From assembly GCF_011839805.1 (NCBI RefSeq), contig NZ_VWPY01000001.1, forward strand, positions 186,001 through 250,000: a DNA stretch of 64,000 nucleotides, written 5' to 3'. The position numbers and the translations under genes are program-made. This document shows, piece after piece, positions 53,043 to 62,410 of this stretch (positions within the stretch are counted from its first letter, which is position 1; each line of letters opens with the position of its first letter). Origin of the DNA: Kineococcus rubinsiae. GTDB taxonomy: Bacteria > Actinomycetota > Actinomycetes > Actinomycetales > Kineococcaceae. The notes below the pieces were generated by a model. It saw only the letters and a list, made by a program, of their open reading frames with translations. It had not been told where the DNA came from and ran no database searches.

Positions 53043-54449
53043 GTGACCAGCCCGCCCCTCACGCACGACGTCGTCGCCGCCGCCACCCGCTGGGCCGACT
53101 CCTGGATCGCCGTGCGCGCAGCGGCGCAACGGGTCCCGGGCGTCCAGATCGCCGTGCGCCTGGCCGGCGACCTCGTCCTGTCCAGCGCCCACGGCGTCGC
53201 GGACGCCTCGACCGCGGAACCCCTCACGCCGCAGCACGTGTTCCGGGTGGCGTCGCACTCCAAGACCTTCACGGCGACCGCGGTGCTGCTGCTCGCGGAG
53301 CAGGGCCGCCTGCGCCTGGACGACCCCGTCGCCCGGCACGTGCCGTGGGTCGGTGAGGCCGACGACGAGCTGGGGCGCTCGACGCTGCGCGAGCTGCTCG
53401 CCCACGCCGCGGGCGTCACGCGCGACGGCCTCGACGGCGACTTCTGGACCCTGGACGGGGAGTTCCTCGACACCGCGGGGCTGCGGGCCGCGGCGACCGC
53501 CGGAGGTTCGCTGCTGCCCCGCTCGTCGCGGTTCAAGTACTCCAACATCGGCTACTCGCTGCTGGGCGCGGTGGTCGAGGCCGTGACGGGGACGTCCTAC
53601 GCCGAGCACGTCACGCAGGCGCTGCTGCGGCCGCTGGAGCTGACGCGCACGACCCCGGAGCTCGACCCGCGCTCCCCGCACCCCGCGGCGGTCGGCCACA
53701 CGTCGTTCCTGACGTCGAGCCGGCGGCGGCCGCTGCCGGACGCGGACACGCACGCCATGGCCGCGGCGACGGGGTTCTGCAGCACGGCGGAGGACCTCAC
53801 GGCGTGGTTCTCCGCGCACTCGCCCGCGTCGCCGGACCGGCTCCTGGACGAGCACTCGCTGCGCCTGGCGCAGCACCCCGGGTGGGTCGTGGAGGGGAGC
53901 GACCGCCACTACGGCCTCGGCTTCGTCGTGCAGCGCGTCGGGACGCGGACGCTCGTGGGTCACTCGGGCGGTTTCCCCGGCCACATCACCCAGAGCCTGC
54001 TCGACCCGGCCGCCCGCTTCGCCGTCAGCGTCCTCACCAACTGCGTCGACGGTCCCGCGAGCGAGCTGGCGCTCGGCGTCGTGAAGGTCGTCGACCTGTT
54101 CGCCGAGACCTGGCGGGAGGAGACTCCGACGGTCGACCTCGACGCGTTCTGCGGGCGCTGGGCCTCCGTGTGGGGGCTGCTCGACGTCGTGCGCTGCGGG
54201 ACGGCGCTGCTCGCGCTGGACCCCGGGCGCGAGGACCCGACGGTCGGCGTCACGCGCCTGGAGGTGCTCGACGAGCGGCGGCTGCGGGTCACCGACGACA
54301 GCGGGTTCGGCGACCACGGCTCCACGTGGACCCTGGACCGCGACGACGACGGCACCCCGACGCTGCGCGCGCACAGCGGGAGCCGGCTGCGCCCCCTCGC
54401 GCGGTACCTGGCCGCCACGGACGAGCCGGCCGCACCCGGGCGGGGCTGA
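53043..54449 (+). CDS. Serine hydrolase, class C beta-lactamase/DD-peptidase family
   Basis: 468 residues, no signal peptide, so cytosolic unlike true beta-lactamases. S71-H-S-K74 is the nucleophile motif, Y-S-N the second (Y-S-N-I-G-Y), and H-S-G in V-G-H-S-G-G-F-P-G the third. A C-terminal beta domain of about 110 residues follows, as in family members related to peptidases and esterases. The role could be a D-amino peptidase or esterase; no antibiotic activity is implied. GTG start; divergent from idnO with 46 bases. Confidence 0.88.
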   Translation: MTSPPLTHDVVAAATRWADSWIAVRAAAQRVPGVQIAVRLAGDLVLSSAHGVADASTAEPLTPQHVFRVASHSKTFTATAVLLLAEQGRLRLDDPVARHVPWVGEADDELGRSTLRELLAHAAGVTRDGLDGDFWTLDGEFLDTAGLRAAATAGGSLLPRSSRFKYSNIGYSLLGAVVEAVTGTSYAEHVTQALLRPLELTRTTPELDPRSPHPAAVGHTSFLTSSRRRPLPDADTHAMAAATGFCSTAEDLTAWFSAHSPASPDRLLDEHSLRLAQHPGWVVEGSDRHYGLGFVVQRVGTRTLVGHSGGFPGHITQSLLDPAARFAVSVLTNCVDGPASELALGVVKVVDLFAETWREETPTVDLDAFCGRWASVWGLLDVVRCGTALLALDPGREDPTVGVTRLEVLDERRLRVTDDSGFGDHGSTWTLDRDDDGTPTLRAHSGSRLRPLARYLAATDEPAAPGRG

Positions 54450-54462
54450 GCCCGGACGCGAC

Positions 54463-54497
54463 GACGCCGGCGCCCCCGCGGGGTGCGCCGGCGTCGG
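54463..54497. terminator. Hairpin between the serine hydrolase and osmC genes
   Basis: 12-base arms (54463-54474, 54486-54497) around an 11-base loop, in the convergent gap. Confidence 0.75.
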
Positions 54498-54504
54498 GGA
54501 CGGC

Positions 54505-54942
54505 TCAGTCGAGCGAAGCGTCCAGCGTGATCTCGACGCCCGTGAGCGCCTTGGAGACGGGGCACGTCTCCTTGGCCGCCTGGGCGGCCTTCGCGAAGCC
54601 GTCGGCGTCGAGGCCGCTGACCTCGCCGCGGACGGTGAGCTTGATGCCGGTGAGGCGGAAGCCACCGGCGGAGTCCGGCCCGAGCGAGACGTCGGCCGTC
54701 ACCTCGAGGCTGTCGGGGGTGCCGCCGGCCTCACCGATGAGGGCGGACAGCTGCATGGCGAAGCAGGAGGAGTGGGCGGCCGCGATGAGCTCCTCGGGGC
54801 TCGTGGTGCCCCCGGCGTCGTCGGCGGCGCGCTTCGGGAAGGAGACGTCGTAGGTCCCCACCTTGGAGCTGGACAGCTCGACCTGGCCGGAGCCGGCCTC
54901 GAGCGTGCCGTTCCAGGCGGTGCGTGCGGTGCGGGTAGGCAT
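54505..54942 (-). CDS. osmC: OsmC-family organic hydroperoxide reductase
   Basis: 145 residues. The peroxidatic C60 in A-H-S-S-C-F-A-M and resolving C127 in K-E-T-C-P-V-S are the OsmC pair; G-T-T-S-P-E-E-L-I precedes the first. It reduces organic hydroperoxides using a thiol partner. ATG at 54942 is preferred over an upstream start because relatives start at the same point. Catalase is 5 kb away. Separated from the helicase gene by a hairpin. Confidence 0.92.
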   Translation of the reverse strand: MPTRTARTAWNGTLEAGSGQVELSSSKVGTYDVSFPKRAADDAGGTTSPEELIAAAHSSCFAMQLSALIGEAGGTPDSLEVTADVSLGPDSAGGFRLTGIKLTVRGEVSGLDADGFAKAAQAAKETCPVSKALTGVEITLDASLD

Positions 54943-55017
54943 GGCGTGATCCTCCCCCGCCCGGCGCGGTCCCGCCAACGCGCCCGCCCCGGATGGCGGA
55001 ACGCCCGGACGCACGAC

Positions 55018-55049
55018 GGGCCCGGCTCCTCCGAGGAGGAACCGGGCCC
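55018..55049 (-). terminator. Hairpin terminator of the DEAD-box helicase gene
   Basis: 15-base arms (55018-55032, 55035-55049) pair with one mismatch around GA, 18 bases after the helicase stop and upstream of osmC. Confidence 0.75.
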
Positions 55050-55066
55050 TTCGTGTGAGTCAGGCG

Positions 55067-56734
55067 TCAGTCGCGGGGAGCGGAGCTCTCCGGACGCGGG
55101 GCGCGGGGGGCGCCGCCCTCGCGGGGCGCACCACCCTCGCGACGCGGGCCGCCGCGGAAGCCACCGCTGCGGGGACCGCGCGGGCCACGACCGTCACGGG
55201 GGCCACGGCCCTCGCGACGCTCGGTGGTGCGGCGCGGCTTGATGACGACCGGCTCGCCGGACTCGGCGACCGCACGCACGATCTCGTCCCCGGCGGAGAC
55301 GGTCTCGGTCGTGGCGGTGACGCCGGCGTCGCGGTGCAGCCAGCCGTAGCGGCGGACCTGGTCCGGCAGGGCGATCGCGAGGACCGTGCCCTTGTTGCCC
55401 GCGCGGGCGGTGCGCCCGGAGCGGTGCAGGTAGTCCTTGTGGTCGTTCGGCGGGTCGACGTGGACGACCAGGTCGACGTCGTCGACGTGGATGCCGCGGG
55501 CGGCGACGTCGGTGGCGACGAGCACCCGGGTCTCCCCGGCGGAGAACGCGTCGATCGCCTTGGAGCGCTGCGACTGGCGCAGGTCACCGTGGATGGCCTC
55601 GGCGGGCGCACCGGCCTCGCGCAGCTGGTCGGCCAGGCGCTGGGCGCCGAGCTTGGTGCGCACGAAGAAGATGCTGCGGGCCGGGCGCTTCGAGATCTCC
55701 GTCAGCACCGCGAGCTTGTCGTGCGGGCGCAGGGAGAACACGCGGTGCTCCATGTTGAGCTCGGCGGTCTTGTCCTCGGGCACGGCGTGGAACGCCGGGT
55801 CGGTGAGGAAGTCGCGGACCAGCGCCTCGACACCGCGGTCGAGCGTCGCGGAGAAGAACATGCGCTGGCCACCGGCGCGGGTGCCCTCGAGGATGCCGCG
55901 CACGTGCGGCAGGAACCCGAGGTCGGCCATGTGGTCGGCCTCGTCGAGGACGGTCACGCGGACCTCCTCGAGCGAGACGGCCTGGCGCTCGATGAGGTCC
56001 ACGAGGCGGCCGGGGGTCGCGATGAGGACGTCGATGCCGCGCTGCAGCGCCGCGATCTGGCGGCCGTACGGGACACCGCCGACGACGACGGCGAGGCGCA
56101 GGTTGACGGCGTCGCCCAGGGGGCGCAGCGCGTCGGCGACCTGCATGGCGAGCTCGCGCGTCGGGACGACGACGAGGCCGCGGGGGGCGCCGGTGATCCG
56201 GGCGTCGCCGGCCGCCGCGAGGCTGGCCAGCATCGGCAGGCCGAAGCCCAGCGTCTTGCCGGAGCCGGTGCGGGCGCGGCCGAGGATGTCGCGCCCGGCG
56301 ATGCCGTCGGGCAGCACGCGCGACTGGATCGCGAAGGGCGCGGTCATCCCGCGGCGCTCGAGCGCGGAGACGATCTCGGCCGGCAGGCCCAGGTCGGCGA
56401 ACGTGGACTCGGCGACCTCGATCTGCTCGGCGGCCACGAGGGCCTGCTCGATCGGCGAGGGCGCGAAGCTGCGGGCCGGGCGGGGGGCGCCGGTGTTGGT
56501 CTTGCGGCCGCGGTAGCCACCGCTCGAGGAGCCGTAGCTGCTGGAGCCGGAGGAGGAGCCGTAGCCACCGGAGCGGGAGGAGCTGGAGCCGCCGTCGCGG
56601 TAGCCGCCGGAGCGGGGGCCGCTGGAGCGGTAGGACGAGTCTCCGCGGTCCTCGGACCGGTAGGAGCGGGACGAGCTGTAGTCACCGTCGGAGGACGGCC
56701 GGGTGGAACGGGTGGAACGGTCGTACTGGGGCAT
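55067..56734 (-). CDS. DEAD-box ATP-dependent RNA helicase
   Basis: 555 residues. The core (about 110-470) has F-x-x-L-G-L, A-R-T-G-S-G-K-T at 154-161, P-T-R-E-L-A, D-E-A-D, S-A-T and H-R-S-G-R-T-A-R. Flanking it are an N-terminal tail (1-90) rich in Ser, Gly, Tyr and Arg with Y-G-S-S-S-G-type repeats, and a C-terminal R-G-G/R-x-G-G-rich tail. It unwinds RNA, with a probable role in ribosome or mRNA maintenance in the cold. The ATG at 56734 is preferred; 56767 is possible. A 5' leader of about 150 bases is likely. Confidence 0.92.
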   Translation of the reverse strand: MPQYDRSTRSTRPSSDGDYSSSRSYRSEDRGDSSYRSSGPRSGGYRDGGSSSSRSGGYGSSSGSSSYGSSSGGYRGRKTNTGAPRPARSFAPSPIEQALVAAEQIEVAESTFADLGLPAEIVSALERRGMTAPFAIQSRVLPDGIAGRDILGRARTGSGKTLGFGLPMLASLAAAGDARITGAPRGLVVVPTRELAMQVADALRPLGDAVNLRLAVVVGGVPYGRQIAALQRGIDVLIATPGRLVDLIERQAVSLEEVRVTVLDEADHMADLGFLPHVRGILEGTRAGGQRMFFSATLDRGVEALVRDFLTDPAFHAVPEDKTAELNMEHRVFSLRPHDKLAVLTEISKRPARSIFFVRTKLGAQRLADQLREAGAPAEAIHGDLRQSQRSKAIDAFSAGETRVLVATDVAARGIHVDDVDLVVHVDPPNDHKDYLHRSGRTARAGNKGTVLAIALPDQVRRYGWLHRDAGVTATTETVSAGDEIVRAVAESGEPVVIKPRRTTERREGRGPRDGRGPRGPRSGGFRGGPRREGGAPREGGAPRAPRPESSAPRD

Positions 56735-56951
56735 GTGCAATGACTCCACAGGGGTCAGCGGCCGCACAGCGGTCGGCCCCCGGCCGTGGGCGCGTCAACA
56801 GATACGCGCGGAAGTCGAGGGAAGAGACTCAAGCGACCTCGCGGGCGACTCGCCCGCTGAGATGACGGCATCGACACCGTCGTTGACCAGACTAACAGCG
56901 ATCGCCGGCGGATCCTTCCCCCGGCGAACGGTCTCCCGCCCGCGCGGCGCC
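56735..56951 (-). promoter_or_regulatory. Probable promoter and leader of the helicase gene
   Basis: On the minus strand TAGTCT (56894-56889) could be a -10, giving a leader near 150 bases, typical of cold-shock helicases that control their own translation. No clear -35 and no T-rich terminator for pta were found. The rest holds no gene. Confidence 0.35.
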
Positions 56952-59054
56952 TCAGCCGCGCGAGGCCTGGATGGCCGTGAGGGCGATCGTGTAGACGATG
57001 TCGTCGACCAGGGCCCCGCGCGAGAGGTCGTTCACGGGCTTGGCCAGACCCTGCAGCATCGGGCCGATGCTGACGACACCTGCGTTGCGCTGCACCGCTT
57101 TGTAGGTCGTGTTGCCCGTGTTCAGGTCGGGGAACACGAACACCGTGGCGCGCCCCGCGACGGGTGAGCCGGGGGCCTTGCTCGCGGCCACCGAGGCGAC
57201 CGCGGCGGCGTCGTACTGCAGCGGCCCGTCGATGACGAGGTCCGGTTCGCGCAACCGGGCGATGCGCGTCGCCTCGGCCACCTTGTCCACGGAGGAACCG
57301 GAACCCGAGGAGCCGGTGGAGAAGCTGATCATCGCCACGCGGGGTTCGATGCCGAACGCGCGCGCCGAGGCCGCGCTCTGCAGCGCGATGTCGGCGAGCT
57401 CCTCCGCGTCGGGGTCGGGGTTCACGGCGCAGTCGCCGTAGATGACGACGTCGTCGGGCAGGCACATGAAGAACACCGAGGACACGAGCCGGGCCCCGGG
57501 TTTGGTCCGGACCACCTGCAGCGCAGGGCGGACGGTGGCCGCGGTGGTGTGCACGGCACCCGCGACGAGGCCGTCCACGTCGCCCGCCTGCAGCATCGTC
57601 GTGCCGAGCAGGATGGGGTCGGCGAGGGAGTCGCGGGCGACGTCCGGGCGCAGGCCCTTGTGCTTGCGGGCCTCGACGAGGACGTCGACGTAGCGCTCGA
57701 CGAGGTCGGCCGGGTCGAGCACCTCGACGCCCGGCGGCAGCGTGAGCCCGAGCCCCGCGGCGACGGAGGCCACCTCGGCGGGCGGGGCGAGCAGGACGGG
57801 GCGCGCGATGCCGCGCTGCGCGCAGATCGCCGCGGCCTGCAGCGTCCGCGGCTCGGCCCCCTCGGGCAGGACGATCCGCTGCACGCGCTCCTGCGCGAGC
57901 GTCGTCAGGCGGCGGCGGAACGCGGCGGGCGACAGGCGCGGCGTGTGCGAGGGCGTGGGCAGCCGGGCGAGCCACCCCGGGTCGAGGGCGTCGGCGACGG
58001 TGGTGGACACCGCGAGCGCCCGCTCGGCGTCGTCGGCGGGCACCTCGGGGTCGAGCGCGCCGACGGCGGTGGCCGTGGCGTAGGTGCTGCGGCGCGAGAG
58101 CAGGATCGGCAGGCCCGTGGCGGCGGCCGCCTGGGTCAGCTCGGCCACCCGCGGGTCCATCGCGACCCCGGCCGTGAGCAGCAGGCCCGCGAGGCGCGTG
58201 CCGGCCAGCGCGGCGAGGCAGGTCGACAGGACGACGTCGTGGCGGTCGCCCGGCACGAGGATGAGCCGGCCCTCGCGCAGCAGCGGCAGCATCCCCGGCA
58301 CGGCCTGCGCGGCGACGACGACCTCCTTGATGCGGCGCTGCTGGTCGCCGTGGGTGAGGACCTCGACGTCGAGCTCGCGCACCAGGTCGCGCACGCGCGC
58401 CCACGTGAGGTCGGCGCGGAACGGCACGGCGCCGACCAGCGCGATGCCCCGCAGGTCCAGCGCCCCGCGCAGCGCCGCCATCCGGCTCGTCGCCGTCTCC
58501 GGGTCCGGCGCGACGGGCCAGCGGTTGACGAGGGCGCCGACGACGCGCACCGCCTCACCCGTGCGGTAGGTGCCCGCCGTGACGGCCATGTCCTCCGCGA
58601 TCCGTTCCACCGCAGCGTCGTCGGCCTCCGCGCCGGCGGAGCCGACGAGCAGCACGTCGGCGTCCAGCGCGGTGGCCAGCGCCTGGTTCACGCGCCCGGA
58701 GTAGACCTGCTCGGCGGAGGGCACGAGGCCCTCGACGACGACGACGTCGTGGGAGGCGAGGACGTCCTCGGCCGCCGCGACGACCTCCTCCATGAGGTCG
58801 TCGAGGTCGCCGCGGCTGAGGCGCTCGACGACGTGGGCGGCCGTGATGGGCTCGGTGGGGCGCAGCCCCGTCGTCAGCCGGACCAGCGCGGCCGAGCGGT
58901 CGGGGTCCTCGTCGCCGGGGCGCGTGGGCTGCGCGAGCGGCTTGTGGAAGCCGACGGCGACGCCCCGGGCGTCCAGGGCGCGCACCAGCCCGAGGCACGC
59001 GGAGGTCAGGCCGGCGCCGTGGCCGGTCGGGACGACGAGCAGGGTGCGGGCCAT
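56952..59054 (-). CDS. pta: Phosphate acetyltransferase
   Basis: 700 residues, the long Pta form. The N-terminal P-loop-like BioD-type domain (1-220) begins V-V-P-T-G-H-G-A-G-L-T, the DRTGG middle domain follows, and the PTA_PTB catalytic domain fills the last 320 residues (R-I-V-L-P-E-G-A-E-P, T-G-S-S-G-S-G, P-D-L-N-T-G-N). It interconverts acetyl-CoA and acetyl phosphate. Downstream of ackA with 51 bases between, so one operon for acetate formation or use. Confidence 0.94.
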   Translation of the reverse strand: MARTLLVVPTGHGAGLTSACLGLVRALDARGVAVGFHKPLAQPTRPGDEDPDRSAALVRLTTGLRPTEPITAAHVVERLSRGDLDDLMEEVVAAAEDVLASHDVVVVEGLVPSAEQVYSGRVNQALATALDADVLLVGSAGAEADDAAVERIAEDMAVTAGTYRTGEAVRVVGALVNRWPVAPDPETATSRMAALRGALDLRGIALVGAVPFRADLTWARVRDLVRELDVEVLTHGDQQRRIKEVVVAAQAVPGMLPLLREGRLILVPGDRHDVVLSTCLAALAGTRLAGLLLTAGVAMDPRVAELTQAAAATGLPILLSRRSTYATATAVGALDPEVPADDAERALAVSTTVADALDPGWLARLPTPSHTPRLSPAAFRRRLTTLAQERVQRIVLPEGAEPRTLQAAAICAQRGIARPVLLAPPAEVASVAAGLGLTLPPGVEVLDPADLVERYVDVLVEARKHKGLRPDVARDSLADPILLGTTMLQAGDVDGLVAGAVHTTAATVRPALQVVRTKPGARLVSSVFFMCLPDDVVIYGDCAVNPDPDAEELADIALQSAASARAFGIEPRVAMISFSTGSSGSGSSVDKVAEATRIARLREPDLVIDGPLQYDAAAVASVAASKAPGSPVAGRATVFVFPDLNTGNTTYKAVQRNAGVVSIGPMLQGLAKPVNDLSRGALVDDIVYTIALTAIQASRG

Positions 59055-59105
59055 GGCGCGGGGGGCCTCCGGTCGGGACGGGTGGGGCGGCGGGGCGTGC
59101 TGTGG

Positions 59106-60326
59106 TCAGGCGTCGACGAGCTCGACGGTGTCGCGGGCGATGAGGAGCTCCTCGTCGGTGGGCACGACCATCGCGAGCGGCCCGTCGCCCGCGACGGTGA
59201 TCCGGCCCGCGGGGTCGCTGCCGCGGCCGTGCGCGGCGTTGGCCGCCGGGTCCTCGTGCAGGCCGAGGTGCGCCAGGCGGGCGAGCAGCTGGGCGCGCAC
59301 GCCCACGGCGTTCTCACCGACCCCGCCGGTCAGGACGAGGGCGTCGAGGCCGCCGAGCGCGACGGTCAGCCCGGCGACGTGCTTGGCGGCGCGGTAGGTG
59401 AAGACCTCCAGGGCCAGCGCGGCGCCCGCGTGCCCGTCCGCGGCGGCGGACGTCAGCGCGCGCACGTCGTTGCTGAGCCCGGACAGGGCGAGCAGGCCGC
59501 TGTCGGAGTTCAGCTGCCGCACGAGCTCGTGGACGTCCTCCCCGGTGCGCGAGGACACGAGGTCCAGCACGGCCGGGTCGACGTCGCCGGAGCGCGTGCC
59601 CATGACGAGCCCCTCCAGCGGGGTCAGGCCCATGGTCGTGTCGACCGAGCGGCCGCCGAGGACGGCGGTCGCGCTGCAGCCGTTGCCCAGGTGGGCGACG
59701 ACGAGGCGCAGCGTCCCCGGGTCGCGGCCCGTCGGCGCGAGCAGCTCGGCGGCGCGGCCGCTGACGAAGCGGTGGCTCGTGCCGTGCATGCCGTAGCGGC
59801 GGACCGCGAACTCCTCGTACCAGCGGGTGGGCACGGCGTAGCGGTAGGCGCGTTCGGGCATCGTCTGGTGGAAGGCCGTGTCGAACACCGCGACGTGCGT
59901 CAGGTCGGGCAGCACCGCGCGCGCCGCCTCGATGCCGGCCGCGTTGGCGCGGTTGTGCAGCGGGGCGAGGGCCGCGAGGTCGACCACGTCGGCGAGGACC
60001 CGGTCGTCGACGCGCACGGACGCGGGGAAGCGGGACCCGCCCTGCACGACGCGGTGCCCGACCCCGAGCAGCGGCGGGAGGTCCTCGGCGAGGACGTCGC
60101 CCAGCAGCTGCTCGAGGGCCTCGCGGTGGGTGCCGGCCCCCAGCGGGGTGTCGCGCGTGCCGCTCGCGGTCGTCAGGTGCGCGACGGCCTCGTCGCTGCC
60201 GAGCCGCTCCCCGAGGCAGGACAGGGTCCGCTGCCCGGTCGCCGGGTCCACGACGGCGAGCTTCACCGAGGAGCTCCCGCAGTTGACGACCAGCACGCTG
60301 CCCGTCCGTCCGTCCTCGTCCGCCAC
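59106..60326 (-). CDS. ackA: Acetate kinase
   Basis: 406 residues. It begins V-L-V-V-N-C-G-S-S-S-V-K, with later V-F-D-T-A-F-H-Q-T-M-P, H-G-T-S-H-R-F-V, and A-H-L-G-N-G-C-S in the ASKHA fold. It turns acetyl phosphate and ADP into acetate and ATP. GTG start. Gene order ackA then pta, as in enterobacteria. Confidence 0.96.
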   Translation of the reverse strand: MADEDGRTGSVLVVNCGSSSVKLAVVDPATGQRTLSCLGERLGSDEAVAHLTTASGTRDTPLGAGTHREALEQLLGDVLAEDLPPLLGVGHRVVQGGSRFPASVRVDDRVLADVVDLAALAPLHNRANAAGIEAARAVLPDLTHVAVFDTAFHQTMPERAYRYAVPTRWYEEFAVRRYGMHGTSHRFVSGRAAELLAPTGRDPGTLRLVVAHLGNGCSATAVLGGRSVDTTMGLTPLEGLVMGTRSGDVDPAVLDLVSSRTGEDVHELVRQLNSDSGLLALSGLSNDVRALTSAAADGHAGAALALEVFTYRAAKHVAGLTVALGGLDALVLTGGVGENAVGVRAQLLARLAHLGLHEDPAANAAHGRGSDPAGRITVAGDGPLAMVVPTDEELLIARDTVELVDA

Positions 60327-60498
60327 CAGCGCTCACGCCCCGTCCGCGTCCCGGGCGACCCATCGCCGTCCCGCGCCGAGCCTTCCACGCCGCGCGGTGG
60401 GCGCACCCGGCGGCGTGCTGCAGGTCTCGCGGCCCGCTCGCCGGGCCGTCGTGCCGGACTCGCCCCGGCGCTCGCGCGCCGCCCCCTAGGGTGGCGGC

Positions 60499-62382
60499 GT
60501 GGAGGTCGCCCTCGGCCTGGTGGCCCTGACCGTCGCCGTGTGCGTCATCGCCGCGGCGTGCGACCGCTTCGGCTGGCCCACGCCGCTGGTGCTCGTCACG
60601 GCCGGCGCCGTGGTGTCGTTCCTGCCGCTGGTGCCCGCCGTCGAGCTCGAGCCCGAGCTCGTCCTCAACGGCCTGCTGCCGCCGCTGCTGTACGCGACGA
60701 CCGCGCGCACGTCGCTGTTCGACTTCCGGCGCAACAAGCTCGCCACCGTCCTCATGTCGGTGGTCCTCGTGGTGTTCACGACCCTCGCGGTCGGCTGGAC
60801 GGCGTCGCTGCTGCTGCCGGGGGTCGCGCTCGCGGCCTGCATGGCGCTGGGCGCCGTCGTCGCACCGCCCGACGCGGTCGCGGCCGCCGCGCTCGGCCGC
60901 CGCCTCGGGCTGCCCCGGCGGGTCGCGACCTTGCTGGAGGAGGAGAGCCTCGTCAACGACGCGACCGCGCTGATCACCCTCAGCGTGGCCGTCGCGGCCC
61001 TGACGTCGACGCCCTCGCCCCTGGCCATCGGCGGGGAGTTCGTGCTGGCCGTGGTCGGCGCGGTCCTCGTGGGCGCGGTCGTCTCGGTCGTCCTCATCGC
61101 CGTGCGCAAGCACATCCGCAACCCCGTGCTGGACACCGTCCTGTCCTTCGTCGCGCCCTACCTCGCGTTCGTCCCGGCCGAGGCCGTGCACGTGTCCGGG
61201 GTCCTCGCCGTCGTCGTCACGGGCCTGGCCATGGCGCACTACTCCCCCGCCGTGCAGACCGCGGCGTCCCGCCTGGCCGAGGCCACGAACTGGCGGACCA
61301 TCGCATTCCTGCTCGAGAACGCCGTGTTCCTGCTCATCGGGCTGCAGCTGCCGCGCCTGGTCGCCGACGCGGCCGACAGCGACCTGAGCGGGTTCCGCAT
61401 CGTGGCGGTCTGCGCGGCGGTGCTGGCCGCGACGATCGCGAGCCGCTTCCTCTTCGTCGGGGGCGTGGCGGGTGTGCTGCGGGTGCTGCCGCTGCGCTCG
61501 GGCCGGCACCTGGCCTGGCCCCCGGGCGTCGTCGTCCTGGTCTCGTGGGCGGGGATGCGCGGGGTCGTGACCCTGGCCGCCGCGCAGCTGCTGCCGGAGG
61601 ACGTGCCGCAGCGCCCCGTGCTGCTGCTCGCGGCCTTCGCCGTCGTGGTCGGCACCCTGCTGGTGCAGGGCTCGACGCTGCCGTGGGTCGTGCGGCGCGT
61701 GGGCATGCCCGCCCCCGACCCCGCCGAGGACGCGCTGCAGGCCGCCGCCCTGGGCGACGCCGCCTCCGCCGCGGGGCTGCGCCGCCTCGCCGAGGTGGTG
61801 GACGGCGACGAGCCCGAGCACACGGTCAAGATGCTGAAGGCCCGCTCGGTCAGCCGCTCGCACGCCGGGTGGGAGCGCCTGGGGCGCCCGCTGAGCGACC
61901 GCATGACGCCGTCCGCGCGCTACTCCGACCTGCGGCTGCAGATGCTCGCCGCCGAGCGCGACGTCGTCGTGCGCGCCCGCGACACGGGCACGGCCGAGCC
62001 CGAGGTCCTGCAGTCGGCCATGACGGCCATCGACTTCGAGGAGGCGCTGCTCGACCGCGTCGAGGAGCTCGACGCCCTCGAGGAGGACCGCGGGCTGGCG
62101 CCGCGCACGTCCGGCGAGGCTGCGTGCGCGCACCTGCGCACCGCCCCCGCGGCGGCCGCCCCGGGCGGCCCGGTGCCGGACTCGTGCCCCGACTGCGTCC
62201 GCGAGGGCAGCGAGTGGGTGCACCTGCGCACCTGCCTGGCCTGCGGCTACACGGCCTGCTGCGACTCCTCGCCGCTGCGCCACTCCCGCCGGCACCACGC
62301 GCAGACCGCGCACCCCGTCATCGTCAGCGCCGAGCCGGGCGAGGCCTGGCGCTGGTGCTGGGTGGACGAGATGCTCGGCTGA
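60499..62382 (+). CDS. CPA1-type Na+/H+ antiporter with C-terminal UBP zinc finger
   Basis: 627 residues. Residues 1-410 form about 12 membrane helices with the ion-site P-P-D-A in V-V-A-P-P-D-A-V and the E-E-S-L-V-N-D-A motif, diagnostic of NhaP/CPA1. A cytosolic helical region follows, then a ZnF-UBP domain (about 543-625) with Cys at 543, 563, 566, 579, 582 and a His cluster R-H-S-R-R-H-H-A-Q-T-A-H-P. It exchanges sodium or potassium for protons. In eukaryotes the UBP finger binds ubiquitin tails; its bacterial role is unknown. GTG start. Confidence 0.9.
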   Translation: MEVALGLVALTVAVCVIAAACDRFGWPTPLVLVTAGAVVSFLPLVPAVELEPELVLNGLLPPLLYATTARTSLFDFRRNKLATVLMSVVLVVFTTLAVGWTASLLLPGVALAACMALGAVVAPPDAVAAAALGRRLGLPRRVATLLEEESLVNDATALITLSVAVAALTSTPSPLAIGGEFVLAVVGAVLVGAVVSVVLIAVRKHIRNPVLDTVLSFVAPYLAFVPAEAVHVSGVLAVVVTGLAMAHYSPAVQTAASRLAEATNWRTIAFLLENAVFLLIGLQLPRLVADAADSDLSGFRIVAVCAAVLAATIASRFLFVGGVAGVLRVLPLRSGRHLAWPPGVVVLVSWAGMRGVVTLAAAQLLPEDVPQRPVLLLAAFAVVVGTLLVQGSTLPWVVRRVGMPAPDPAEDALQAAALGDAASAAGLRRLAEVVDGDEPEHTVKMLKARSVSRSHAGWERLGRPLSDRMTPSARYSDLRLQMLAAERDVVVRARDTGTAEPEVLQSAMTAIDFEEALLDRVEELDALEEDRGLAPRTSGEAACAHLRTAPAAAAPGGPVPDSCPDCVREGSEWVHLRTCLACGYTACCDSSPLRHSRRHHAQTAHPVIVSAEPGEAWRWCWVDEMLG

Positions 62383-62410
62383 CGCAGCCCACCTCAGTCC
62401 GGCCCACCCC

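Noticed and set aside
53043-54449. A resistance beta-lactamase
   Set aside because: The three motifs are present but there is no export signal and there is an extra C-terminal domain; a cytosolic peptidase or esterase is more likely.
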